A stretch of DNA of 64,000 nt from Ophiodon elongatus (GCA_016806645.1 JACSYO010002005.1:2053501-2117500), one strand, 5' to 3'; positions 36,525 through 56,876 are shown, numbered from the stretch's first letter. The notes: generated by a model from the sequence alone, not told the origin. A program made the numbers and translations.

Positions 36525-37437
36525 CTGTGTCCGCGGGCAACGGAGCACTAATGCTTTTCTAAACTCCATTTCACTGAGACAAGTTCATTTCACCTCTTTG
36601 CATGCGGCCAAGTCAACTGAAAAACAATCAGTCAACAACTCGGGGAACGTGAATATGAGAGTGATTTTCTGAGCACGTTTGTGTCTGTCACTCTTTTATC
36701 CTTTCAGATATGAATGCTGGAAAAAAAAAAAAAGCTCCTCAAGGATTTGTTCAGAAGCTGTTTGCTTAGAAAAAGATAACATGTTCCAGGATCCAAGGCT
36801 GAAGATTTTATGAAATGTTTTTTTTTTGTTTTCATTCTTATGTTTCACATCTGTTTTCTCGCATCCAACTTACTTTTTTTTTCTTTTTTTTTTTACTTTG
36901 ACTGCCACCTTCAGCTTCAGCATCGTGTTAACGTTCGAGATCACGGCCAACGCGCATGCGCACGTTCGACTCCATCGGGGTTCGAACCGGCGGACGTCAC
37001 TCACTTCCCTGTAATGACTTCACAGATTATTTATTTCGGGCTGCACCACTTTTATTTTAATTTTGTATTCTCGCCTCAGCAACCGCGTGTCTTTAATTAA
37101 CTGTCGAGCTACAACACTGATGTGTTGTGTTGAAGAGATTTAGTTAACTTTCTTCCAAATATACTGGGAATGAAGTTCAACTTTGAGCTTCTAGTTTTAT
37201 CATAACAGGGAATAAATTAGGGGGAAAAAGCACGTATCAAAATAACTTTTTTTTCTTCTTTTTTTTTTTACACAGCCTTGCAAAAGTGCTACCTTTTTTT
37301 TTTTTTATCTATAATTACTTTCATTCTTCAATTTGGACTATTTCATGTAGCCAAATGTTTTTCAGCTTTAATCTGCCCATGTGTAAAACAGGATGTGTTG
37401 GTGGCACGTAGCTGAGAGACGGTCACACCTGGAACTT

Positions 37438-37504
37438 TAACTCACCTGTGATATCGAGCGTCTGCTCTTCCAGATACGTTTCACACAACGCCGGCACTTC
37501 TCCT
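37438..37504 (-). other. Isolated exon-like segment, gene unknown
   Basis: The minus strand reads a pyrimidine-rich CTCCTCCCAG acceptor, 67 nt, then ACAG|GTGAGT. One frame through it is open and reads EVPALCETYLEEQTLDITG. I do not recognise the family, and no partner exons are evident nearby. It could be an unannotated downstream gene, an alternative hmbox1 3' exon or chance. Confidence 0.25.
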
Positions 37505-38093
37505 GGGAGGAGAACTGATTGCATTAAAGACAAAAAAAAAGAAAAACACTGAAGCTTTTCACTGCTCGAGCAGTAAACTGATGGAATACTTCCGCTCTGT
37601 ACTGAGCATGTGCAGACTGGTTTCAAATGGGACTGGACTCGTCTCAGGAAGCGCTCGACTCCAGTTTCATCACCCCGATACCGGCTGAACCCCCCCCCCC
37701 CCATCAAAAATAAATCGAGACATATCACGGCCATTGTTTACAATTTTATTATTGTTATCGTTTTTTGTTCTTTCTGGTTGTCAGATAAAAGCAGATAGAG
37801 AGAAGCGTAATAATCAGAAACGGCGTGCAGCTTTGGGGGATTCCCGTCCAAAGCCGGAGGAGAGAACTGAGGTTGAGTTTACATCAGAAACACAGGGTGG
37901 ACCCCACCCTCCCCCTCCATCCCCGTCATAAATGCTACATAACACTCTCCATATCTTTAAAACAGTCAAAACACTGGCTGACTGTCACTTTTAGGACAGT
38001 CGGCCTGGAACACATTCGTGACACGGAGATATTCTGAGGTAAGCTAGAGTTGGCTAGTGTTGTACTGAGCAAATAAACATCTATGTAGAGCAC

Positions 38094-38142
<49 letters not shown>
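38094..38142. repeat. (GT)n microsatellite
   Basis: About 24 GT units. Confidence 0.95.
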
Positions 38143-38145
<3 letters not shown>

Positions 38146-39727
38146 ATGACTTGTGTCACTTCCTGGTCGCTCATCTCTACCGTGGCATAGCTTTGGCATT
38201 AGGAGGTAACGTGGCGGCGCCCTGTTTGAGGTCCATTCCATGAACAGGAGGGAGCAGCTCCCGCGGCCTCGGGCCGGTGGGTACGGGGGACTGAACGGTA
38301 CGCAGAGTTAAAGTCGGCTATTCAAGTTCGACCAATGACAGTTTCTCTATAGTGTAATTTAAAAAAAAGAAAAAGAAGGGAAAAGGCCCCTGTATAGACG
38401 TGCCCGTCCTCGGGGTTATGCACACGTCTCTAAAAAGGCCCGGTCTGCCGACGCTCCCCTCTTCCGGTTATAGTGAGATCCACTTCCAAGTGCAGCGTTG
38501 CAGTCATACCAACGTACAGGCGCTTAAGCTTTAGCTTATTCCAATAGGAGAGAAGGTGCTTGTAGCGTGTGGATTTCTTTTCTTTTTTTTTTTTTTTTTT
38601 TTTAAAATCACATTTGTTTTAGCGTTCTTTCAAACGTAAAAAAATAAAAGTAAAAGAAAATTAAAAAAAAAAAAAAAATAAACTCTGAGTAGACTTGTGG
38701 GTCGAGTCTAGCTTCACTGGCTGAGTTGAGGTTTGAGACGTGAGCTCTGAAATGAGGAGGTTCTACAAAAATGACCAAAACAGCAGCATTCAGTACAACA
38801 AAGACGACGAGGTTCTGCCATATATTTGCCCTCGGCTTGTTTCCTGCTAATATAAAAAGGTATAAATAACACGTCCTGTTTTGGTTAAACACAGTTTAAG
38901 ATGAGAGAAAAAGGGAAGATGAAGAAGAAAACAAACAAAAAAAAAAAGTAAAAGCACGTGTTGAGACAATTCACCGCCGTCCTCGTCCACCGGGGTTCTC
39001 TTCTGGGATTACCTGAGATTACAGTTGTCCCTCAGGGCTTTTTTTTTTTTTTTTTTGTTATTTTTATTTTTTACGGATTCCGCAGCAACAGCACTCGTTG
39101 ATTGATTGACCGACCGATTGAAACCAATCGACCGATTGAGGTTAGAGTCTTACGGACCGGGTGGTGGGGGTCGGGGTGGTGGGGGGTCAAAGACGAGGGC
39201 GTTCACGTCCCGTCCCCCCCCCCGAAACTAGATCCTCGACACCACCACTTCACCCCCCCTCCACCCTCCTCCCCCCCTCACACCCAAACACACCTGACCT
39301 GCAGGCTCAGCACACTCACGTCAGAGTCCATCAATCAAACACTCGTTTTTAAAAAGGCTAACAGAAGGCATGTAGCGAAGAACCAAAGAAAAGGCTTAGC
39401 TTAAGATGGGCGAGGTATCCATTACATAATCCTCCCTCTAAGGAATTTAGGCTTTTTAATACCATCTTGGAATGCACTATATATTGATATATATATATAT
39501 ATATACTGTATATTGCCATTAATATAAGCAGGATTACTGTTGATAAATACAGTGGCCTCCTTACTATCAGAGGCACCTCAGCGAGCTTCAGCACCCTTCT
39601 CCCTTTGACCTTTGGGTGCGATTGGCCCCAAAAGGCTCTACATGGGTGGTGGAGGTGGAGGAGGAGACACTTTTTCCTATTTCATCTCATTGAAATTCAA
39701 ATATGATCCAAACTCCACCCGCTTTGG

Positions 39728-48703
<8,976 letters not shown>

Positions 48704-48711
48704 CCTGGCAT

Positions 48712-49963
48712 CTGCAGATATAAAGGGGAGAGGTTTTATCACTGAGAATTTGAAGGAGACACAGGACCAATTGTGTAAATAAATATGAACCAACTGTAGC
48801 CCCATTAACACCCCCGAAGGGTCCGCCCGCTGCGGTTGATTTCTCACCAGATAAACGGCACTTAACGACGTCACAACGTGTTACCGAGACATATGCCGCT
48901 ATATTTATCTCTACCTTTGACAGATCTTAAATTTAGATAATATGTCGCAAAACATTTTCGGAAAACCAGCAGACAAACTGATAAAAAAAAATGAAAGGAT
49001 TATAAATAGATGAAACCCCCCCCCCTAAAAAAAAAGAAAAAACACAAGACATTTAAAGCCGAATTCAAACACTCACACTTCCTTTTGTGTCGGGGTTTAT
49101 TTATCTCCAGCACAGCGCTTTGAATGCAAATCTAATTAAATGAGTTTAGTTACGCTGATACCAAAGAACTTTGAGTAATTACAAGACTGGTTTGTAAAAG
49201 TAGAAAAAAAAAAAAAAGAAGGACTGCATTCTCCTCTGAAGAACCCTTGGGTCATTCAAAAAAATGTTGGCACCCTTTCAAACACTTGGCACAGACACTT
49301 GGGGCTAACCTTGCTCCATTTGTCCAGGGTGGAATTAAAGTAAGATCACCCCGGCATACATAACCTAACATCAGGTCCAGTCACATCCATCCAGACACCT
49401 TTCCATGTCCTGTGCCGGGTCTGGAGCCCTGCTGTGGCATTCTCCATTAAATACAAAGATCACAGTGAACTCATTCAGAAGAAATTGCCTTTTCACTTGA
49501 CCTTGTGTACTTAACAGAGGTGTATATCTGGGACATTACTTCATAGGGTGGACCCACTAGGTATGATTGTATGACTTTGCCCATAGATACTTTCACCAAA
49601 ACAAAAAAGAGCCAACTACCTTTAAAAAGTTTGGTCCTGCTAAATGGGATGCATGCCGAATTTACCAGAAAGACTCACACATTTCTAAAAATGTGTAAAA
49701 TCCAACAGTGTCACGTACGTGCATTTGATGACAAGCAGGACAAAGTTAACTTGCATGACACAGAGAATAGGGTTTCGCATGTGGAGTGTTAACGGGACAG
49801 GGCTACAATGTCTGCAAAAAAAAAAAGAATTGAATTTTTTTTAACCACACTATAAACCAAAAAGATGCAAACAAGCTGGCTCCCGCTTAAAAAAAAAAAA
49901 GAAAAAAAAAAAAAAAAGAAAAGAAAAAAAAAAAAAGTTAAAGTTAAACCGAGGTCATCTTAC
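48712..49963 (-). other. hmbox1: 5' UTR intron of hmbox1
   Basis: Non-coding sequence between the first coding exon and the nearer candidate first exon. It has several A-rich runs and about 550 bp of unique-looking sequence (49,230-49,800) in which I see no exon. Confidence 0.5.
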
Positions 49964-50235
49964 CCGGTGGAGGGGGCGACACGGACAGGCGCCCCGGGAG
50001 AGGCTCAGCGCGAGGGGTCGCGGCCGGGACGCACCACTGTCGCATGGCTCCGCGCAGAGTTCAGCTGGGCTGGACCTCGACGGGAGACTCGCTTGCGGGG
50101 GGGTGTTGTGGGTTAAGCGGCCCCTGTTAGCATGCTGGCAGACCAAAAACAGTGGATGAGTCGCTAGCGGGCGACGGAGGCTAAGCTAACGGCGTCAAAC
50201 TCCGGTCGGTACCCCGGAGCTCCAGCCTCCCGTCG
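49964..50235 (-). promoter_or_regulatory. hmbox1: Candidate non-coding first exon and promoter A of hmbox1
   Basis: CpG-rich block ending in the donor CCGG|GTAAGATG on the minus strand, which fits splicing to the 48711 acceptor. An ETS-like ACTTCCGC site reads on the minus strand at about 50,280-50,287. Confidence 0.45.
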
Positions 50236-50487
50236 GTGCCTGGTTTGTGTGAAGCTAGAAAGTACGTCACGCATAGAAAGCGGAAGTAATGCAGGGTAAC
50301 CGTCAGAATAAAAGCATCCCTACAAAATGCCTTTTTTTGACAGCTCCGACGTTTCTTTCATAATAATAATAATAATAATAATAATGGATGTATTTTAGTC
50401 TATTGAATGTGTGTGTATTTTATTATATTTAATATGCATGTATTTTAGTCTATTTAATTTGTGTGTAAATTAACCATTTAATGTTCC

Positions 50488-51000
50488 GTCTTATCTGGAC
50501 CCTGAGTCTGAAATAAAGTTTGACTGATTGATTTAATAATAATAATAATAATAATAATAATGATGACCCCCTCTTTTGCCTCAGATTATATAGAACAGTA
50601 TTAATGACTGAAACCTTACTTAAAATCAAGCATAAGCATTCACCTACAGTGACATAAAGCTGAGAAAGAAAAATGTAGATACTTTGCCCTTCAAGTTTAC
50701 TTTTCTTAAACAATAAAAAAATAAAATGTATTTACAATAAATGAGCAAGCAGATAAAGCCAGCAAGTTACCTCGATGACAGGGGTACATTTACAAACAAT
50801 TAATCACTTTCAATGTAACTGTATGACGGGATGCTATTAATTATATTAGATAGATAAATAGATAGATGGATAGTTAGTACCCACAAGGGGAAATTGTTTC
50901 GCTACAGCAGCATTTATACAAGAAAAGCAATATTAAATATAAATAAGCACTATATATATATACAAAAAATAGAATAATATTAAATTATCTCACAAAACAA
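50488..51000. repeat. Retroposon-tail-like and (GATA)n-like repeat fragments
   Basis: TGGACCCTGAGTCTGAAATAAAG at the start and TAGATAGATAAATAGATAGAT near 50,850 followed by ACAAGGGGAAATTG resemble tails of fish retroposons. ATT/AAT microsatellites lie at 50,360-50,385 and 50,536-50,562. Confidence 0.4.
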
Positions 51001-51375
51001 TAATGCAAAGATGTAACCAAACAAACATTATCTTAACGTCTGTAGCTTTGTTTTATTTTATAATAAAAAATCGGTGAACTGCGCTTTTATTTTGAAGGAC
51101 ATATGAAACATCCACACGGAATCTGGTCAACTTGACACTTCCGGCTGTTTTTATCTCGGCCAACAACTTATCTAAAACTTCCACAGTGGAAGTTACGTGG
51201 ACGGCGTGTGAGGTGGGCGGCTACGTACCAACCGTTTAACGGCTAAACGTAGCCGGAGAGCCAACGGTCGGCGCGTGAGGTCGACCGGCAGTCTGTGTGA
51301 CTTAGCTCGCTAGCTAGCCGCGTTAGCTTAGCAGCGGGGTCGTCCCACCGCGGAGGAGGAGCGCCTCTCTCTTAC

Positions 51376-51700
51376 CTCCCGTGGCCGAGGAGAGGGACCC
51401 GCAGCCCGGGCTGGAAAGGGAGCACGGAGATGGGGCGGCGGAGGGGGGAAGTGGCCGGAACCCCCCGCCGGAGAGAGTGGCTCCTCGGCCCTGGAGCGGA
51501 CAGGGGCTTAACGGGCAGAGGGTGACCGGTGCAGGGTCATGGTGTCTCCGCAGCGAGGGGGAACTAGTGTGCGTTAGTCTGCCTCGATGTATGACCCCTC
51601 GCCCGGTGCCGCCGTCAAGCTGGCGAGACTCACGGTTATGGTTTCCGGTTGTACTGTACCGACTAAAAATACCGGAGCGGGATTTAAACACTATGTGTCA
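51376..51700 (-). promoter_or_regulatory. hmbox1: Candidate non-coding first exon and promoter B of hmbox1
   Basis: A CpG-rich block ends in the donor CGGGAG|GTAAGA on the minus strand. The GC-rich body followed by a sharp change to AT-rich DNA beyond 51,700 suggests this is the most distal promoter. The transcription start is not determined. Confidence 0.5.
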
Positions 51701-51778
51701 AAAAAAGAAGAAATAAAAAGAAAAAAATATTTGGAAATTTAAATAAAATAAATTAATAAATGGAAATTAAAATCAGCT

Positions 51779-52145
51779 ATGCTCATATTAGCCCATATCT
51801 AGTTAATTAACTCTATTATGCACTATATTTTCACAAGTTAAGTTTGTCCTTTTATTTGGTCGGGTTTATTCATAAATAGAAAACGTGTTATTCATAAACC
51901 CGACCAAATAATAAAAAAAATAAAATATATATTTTTTAATAAAACCCAACGATGCTCATATTAGCCTGTATCTAGTTAATTAACTCTATTATGTACTATA
52001 TTATTCATAATTAGAAAACGTGTTAATCATAAACCCGACATAATAATATATAGGCTACATATTAGCCCATATCTAGTTAATGAAGCATTAACGACACTAT
52101 TTTCATAATTTAACTAGTTTATCCTTTTATTTGCTCGGGTTTTAA
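51779..52145. repeat. Three diverged tandem copies of an AT-rich unit
   Basis: Copies start near 51,779, 51,953 and 52,052, each opening with (GCTC)ATATTAGCC and TATCTAGTTAAT. The first also contains an inverted pair built on TTTGGTCGGGTTTA and its complement. Non-coding. Confidence 0.8.
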
Positions 52146-53200
52146 ATATATATCTTTGAATCTGTCTGCCTCCACGCAGCAACACCCAGCACAGAGGTGC
52201 GCTTGTCTGCAGTTATAAGTTTATTTGCAAGCATTTATTGAAGAAGTTATATGAAAATCAATATCAGCAATAATGCTGAAAAAAAAATAATGATAATGGG
52301 ACCCAACATCTTTTTTTAAATCAATAGTATACTTTTGAACCCACCGGTAAGGTTTTTCCACCTGATGAAATGCTGTGCGATTGCACAGTAATTCCTCATA
52401 ATTGTCTGATTTACACTAAAACGCAGTGGACGTGTTTTGTTATGGATTTGATCACACTTTTGTTTATGACATTGGCTTGTTGTGCCACACAGTACACTAT
52501 GTGTACAATATGTTTAATATGTTAACAGTTTAAAACAGCAATTCTTCTCATAAGTTATCAAAATTACTACTGACTCCTCACCAGCCTCTTTACGGTGAGC
52601 CAGATTGTGTTTAATCCCATCGTCTATCAATCCCCTTCTCAGTTTAAATATGTGCATTTGCTCAAGTGCAACGCCAGCTGAATTATTTTAAGTGCGTAGA
52701 GTAATTCAACAGCCGCACAATTATGCTTTCATACTTGTAAGCGTTCAGGTGTTTGATGCTGCCCCCAAAAATGTGTAATTAATTCATTTCCAGGCGTCCT
52801 TGTCTGTGCTCGCCATGTGACCCATGGCTTTGGGAACCAACACCTTACTGCCATGAGGAGGAGGACCCTAAATGATATGACACTTATCCATCAATGTAGA
52901 AAAATATTATCAAAGAAACAAGCCTCTACTGTACAGTGTGTGTGTGTGTGTGTGTGTGTTTCTTTGGATGTGTTTGCTGTACTTTTTGGGTGGACATATG
53001 AGCAGCAACAATACATTTCAGAATACATTTGACCATTTTAAAACAATATGAAGAGCAAGGCAGTTATTTGTTTCATCCCGAAACCAAACATTTTATGAAT
53101 TATAAGTCTGATATGTGCTGTGTGGCTGTCCAGCTGAGCCTCATCAAGGTGGTTGTTTTTGACTGCAATATGTTAATACAATTAATACATATAATGATGT
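52146..53200. other. Non-coding spacer
   Basis: AT-rich unique-looking sequence with a short (GT)n at 52,937-52,960. I see no exon, RNA gene or clear repeat. Confidence 0.5.
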
Positions 53201-53204
53201 ATCT

Positions 53205-53400
53205 GGGGCTGCACGGTGGTCTTCTGTGTGGAGTCCCCCCCGGGTTTCCCCCCCGGGTGGAGTTTCCCCCCCGGGTGGAGTTTCCCCCGGGTTCCCCCCG
53301 GCTTAATTGGAGACTCTAAATTGCCCGTAGGTGTGGATGTGAGCGTGAATGATTGTCTGTCTCTACATGCGCGACCTGTCCATAACAACGATGTCAGCTA
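53205..53400 (+). mobile_element. SINE-like teleost repeat, internally rearranged
   Basis: Begins GGGGCTGCACGGTGG and ends through GACTCTAAATTGCCCGTAGG and GACCTGTCC, the typical order of an abundant fish element. The middle is replaced by tandem CCCCGGGTGGAGTTT units, so the tRNA-like part is mostly lost. Confidence 0.65.
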
Positions 53401-53404
53401 ATCG

Positions 53405-53632
53405 GCCCTAAATATTACATTTAGCTGTCGCTTTTATCCAAAGCGACTTACAAGAGAGCATTCATCATACACTGACTACTGCAAGGTACCACCTACCCCT
53501 CAGGACAACATTCATACACCAGAGGAACAGGTTGAGTGTCTTCTCCAAGGACACATCGACATGGACTACCGCAGCTGGGGATTGAACCACCGATCTTCTA
53601 ATTGAAGGGCCGCTGCTCTACCAGGGGTCCTT
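53405..53632 (-). mobile_element. tRNA-derived SINE-like element
   Basis: On the minus strand a tRNA-like head has an A-box-like TGGTAGAGCAGCGG and a B box GGTTCAATCCC about 35 bp apart. It continues to the tail TTGTAAGTCGCTTTGG and AAAGCGACAGCTAAATGT. This tail is widespread in teleosts. Confidence 0.7.
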
Positions 53633-54319
53633 CAACCACAGCCACAGTAGGTTAACCAATCTGGATAATGGAATAATGGAATTGTTATACTGTATATAAT
53701 ATTATATAACAAGTGTAATGTTAATGTTGTGTTAATATTCATATTATTGGGTACTTTATACTTTATTTAAAAAAAATTTTTAAATGTTGAAGCCACATTA
53801 AATTGTTAAAAATGGAATTGAATTAATCAATTATCTGCCCACTTGGTGAGAGGTGCTATTAGGTGTATTTATCTGGCCAGCTCCTGGCTGTAGCTTCTAT
53901 TTAAGAGATGAGCGAGGTATCGATCTTTTCATTAAACTCTCAACAAGAAAAGTGAATAAAGGTACTTCCCAAAATGTCAAACTATCTCTTTAATTGTCTC
54001 ATTTTCATAAGCTCGTCTCAACTTAACTTGCCTGCCTCTCTCTACCTGTCTCCGGTTCATCAAGGTGTTTGCTCTCAGCGACCTCCACCTATGACTCCAG
54101 CAGAAGAATGAGTGTATGTTTGCTCTCTCGTGTTCCTCCTCCCCTTCAACCCGTGCCAAGAAGGCAGCAGTAATAAGTGCTGTATTAAAGAGCCTGTGTG
54201 CGAGGCAGAGTTCAGATTTTGTGAAAGCCTTCTGTGCTTGCCGGACGCATTTCGGTGCCTCTTTATTTTGTTTCCCCTCCCTTCGAAGGCGGTCCAAAAG
54301 AAAGCTCTGAAACAACACC
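53633..54319. other. Upstream region of the first connexin gene
   Basis: AT-rich sequence, then a TATTTAAG TATA-like motif near 53,899 and more GC-balanced DNA from 54,000. Connexin genes usually have a separate 5' UTR exon, but I cannot place one with confidence. Confidence 0.35.
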
Positions 54320-54855
54320 ATGAACTGGGCCTTCCTCGAGGGCCTCCTCAGCGGGGTGAACAAATACTCCACGGCCTTCGGCCGCATCTGGCTCGCCATC
54401 GTCTTCATCTTCAGGCTCATGGTCTTCCTGGTGGCCTGCGAGAAGGTGTGGGGCGACGAGCAGAAGGACTTCGACTGCAACACCCGGCAGCCCGGCTGTC
54501 ACAACGTCTGCTACGACCACTACTACCCCATCTCCTACACGCGCCTCTGGGCCCTGCAGCTCATCTTCGTCACCTGCCCGTCCCTCCTCGTCACGCTCCA
54601 CGTGTCCTACCGGGAGGAGCGCGAGCGCAAACACCGGCTGAAGCACGGGGAGGACTGCGTGCCCCTGTACGAGCGCACGGGGATGAAGCGCGGCGGCCTG
54701 TGGTGGACCTACTTCTTCAGCCTGCTGTTCAAGGTGCTGGTGGACGGCGTGTTCGTCTTCCTGCTGTTCTACATCTACGAGGCCACGTTCTTCCCGCCGC
54801 TGGTGAAATGCAACGAGGAGCCGTGTCCCAACGTGGTGGACTGCTACATCGCCAG
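54320..54855 (+). CDS. Connexin coding exon 1 (TM1-TM3 and both extracellular loops)
   Basis: Encodes residues 1-178 and two bases of Arg179. It includes both Cys triads and the GLWWTY motif before TM3. Confidence 0.95.
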
Positions 54856-55710
54856 GTGAGGTCACCTCCGAGGTTTCGTGACGGTTCGAGATCCTGGAAT
54901 CTATTAATCTTACGTTTTCCAAGAGTCAGAACTAAACATGGAGAAGCAGCGATCAGTTTCTGGAACAAGGTCCCTGAAAGGTCTGCTGAGGCCCTAAACT
55001 CCTTTAAATCGTTTGCTGTTGCCTTTAATTGAACCAAATTCAAGGATCTTAATCAATTTTTCTTTCTTTTTTTAGCTTTTTAATGTTTTACTGACTGACT
55101 TAGATACTCTAATTCAGGGAATTAGAAAGAGTCTGGGCGACTAGTAAGATGAATACTCCAGTTCAGGGAACTGGGAAGAGTCTGGGAGACTTAAAATAGA
55201 TACTCTAATTCAGGGAATTAGAAAGAGTCCACGGGACTTAAAAATAAACTAAAAAGAATAACGTGAAAATAATTGTTTTGAAATCTTCTTTTCTTTTGCA
55301 TTATGTTTTGATGCTTTTAATGGTTTTATGTGAAGCACTTTGAATTGCCTTGTTGTTGAAATGTGCCATACAAATAAACCTCACGCTCCGTGACCACCGT
55401 GTTCCCTTTCAGGCCCACGGAGAAGAAGATCTTCACCGTCTTCATGGTGGTGACCAGCTTCGTGTGCATCCTCCTCACGCTCATCGAGATCTTCTACCTG
55501 TGCGGGAAGAGGTTCAGGGAGTGCTGCCAAGGAGGACGCGGCTCGGTGAGAGACAACTCCTTCAAGATGGTCAGAACTCCTCTGAGCGGGAAGGAGAACT
55601 CGGCGTTCAAGGAGCCGCTCCCGGGGAAGACGGCCGTGATGGTGGACAACGGCGGCGGAGAAGCCGGCAAAGCGAGTTCGGCCCCAGCGTACAGCATAGC
55701 CATCTCCTGA
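54320..55710 (+). CDS. Beta-type gap junction connexin with one coding intron (GJB3/4/5-like)
   Basis: Exons are 54320-54855 and 55413-55710, joined AG|GTGAGG...TTTCAG|G to give 277 residues. Connexins oligomerise into hexameric channels that dock between cells. The cytoplasmic N terminus MNWAFLEGLLSGVNKYSTAF is followed by four membrane segments. The first extracellular loop has Cys 53/60/64 (CX6CX3C) and the second has Cys 164/169/175 (CX4CX5C). The short cytoplasmic loop is typical of the beta class. Best resemblance is to the GJB4/GJB5 side of the cluster (MNW start). The intron lies at codon 179 in CYIAR|PTEKK, just before the fourth membrane segment. Unspliced RNA would stop there (TGA at 54,857). 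An unusual Cys 40 lies at the end of the first membrane segment. The next gene is a second connexin 2.4 kb downstream. Confidence 0.9.
54856..55412 (+). mobile_element. Connexin coding intron containing a LINE remnant
   Basis: In the 557-bp intron a frame near 54,923-55,030 reads like the last part of a non-LTR retrotransposon ORF2 (RTKHGEA, FWNKVPE, LNSFKS). The segment at 55,332-55,378 (GAAGCACTTTGAATTG through TACAAATAAA) resembles an L2-type LINE 3' end. A 48-bp triplication lies between them. Confidence 0.7.
55103..55245. repeat. 48-bp unit in three tandem copies inside the connexin intron
   Basis: Copies start at 55,103, 55,151 and 55,199. Each carries a small palindrome (CTAATTCAGGGAATTAG or CCAGTTCAGGGAACTGG). 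In copy 2 the paired arm bases change together. Confidence 0.92.
55413..55710 (+). CDS. Connexin coding exon 2 (TM4 and C-terminal tail)
   Basis: Encodes PTEKKIFTVFMVVTSFVCIL, the fourth membrane segment and a tail of about 70 residues ending SAPAYSIAIS. The PTEK motif joins directly to exon 1 in every family member. Confidence 0.93.
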
Positions 55711-56094
55711 GAGACACGTTGATGGGTGCCACTTCTGAGAATATAGAACTATGTTGTACTGTTAAATCTCAGAGGTTTTAAAGAATTTCTTTAGTTTTTT
55801 TTACAAAGGTCATGTCCAATTTTCTGTCCTTTTTTTTTTTTTTCATAAAAATGATGTAATGTTTTTGTCCCCATGATATTGTTGGCTTTGTACAAGCCTC
55901 TGATTTAAAATAACTGATAAATGAAAGGTGATTTACTATAATTTGACTATTTATAAGAATATGTGTGTTACATGAGATTATTTTGTAATTATCTGTAAAA
56001 CTGCTTTACTTATTCGGAGATGTGAGAGCAGCAGTGTGTGTGTGTGTGTGTGCACTGACTCGCTTGAACCAGACATGAAGATGATATTTTCTAA

Positions 56095-56100
56095 AATAAA
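56095..56100 (+). terminator. Candidate polyadenylation signal of the first connexin
   Basis: AATAAA 385 bp after the stop, followed by a GT-containing downstream stretch. Confidence 0.55.
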
Positions 56101-56828
56101 CAACCATCTTGTGAAAGTTTGCATTGCCCCGTGTTCCTCTTTTATCCCTGCACGCAAACCTCACGCATTAGACTGATTACCTGTATACTGCTGAGGGGGA
56201 ATGAGAGGTTTAAAGAACCTACAGCACGCAGGGCAGATACAGATGGGTGCAGTAGAGTTAAATGAACCAATAAGGATCTAGAGGGTGGGTTACAACATTT
56301 TCAAAAAATGATTTAAAAATAAACACACACACGCACATCGTGACGTTTCAAAATGGGTAGAAAACGATCTACGCACGGTTACTGATGGGAGTAACATTAT
56401 TGACGAAGGTTGATACAATCACCACTCCTACGAGTCCCGCTTCTATGACGACCAACAACATCCTGCATTCCTTCAGACCTGCAGGCCGAGAGTAGATTAA
56501 GCCCGAGTGCCCTAATCTCACCTGAGAAAATGAACAAGCAAAAACGCTCGTCGTATCTGATCTCGCGCTTCATATCTCAGCTGTGTTTGAGTGCCAATGG
56601 TTCCCGAGCGCTTGCACAAACAAACGTTAGGTGGTGGCCCTGTTTAATCCTGATTTATCACGGGGCACAAAGGGGCATATCTCCGCATCACGGTAGACTA
56701 ATGGAGCTGATAGCGAGTCACCTGTTGAGAAACGTGGTGATCGGAGTAGACAGCCGCACCTAAATGTGTGTCCAGTAAAGGTCTGCTTGTTGTTCGTTAT
56801 CGCACAAAGTCACACTGCCACCAAATGC

Positions 56829-56876
56829 CTCGTTGGGTCAAACCCTCGTTGGGTCAAACCCTCGTTGGGTCAAACC
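56829..56876. repeat. 16-bp unit in three perfect copies
   Basis: CTCGTTGGGTCAAACC repeated three times without change. Confidence 0.97.

Noticed and set aside
36950..37010. tRNA-like B box GGTTCGAACC
   Set aside because: No A box or cloverleaf could be built at the right distance; GGTTCGAACC is itself a palindrome and can arise by chance.
54263..54922. Minus-strand frame, 219 codons
   Set aside because: Antisense shadow of connexin exon 1.
54112..55032. Plus-strand frame, 306 codons, His/Pro/Arg-rich
   Set aside because: Out-of-frame shadow of the connexin exon; the true frame has the Cys triads and membrane segments.
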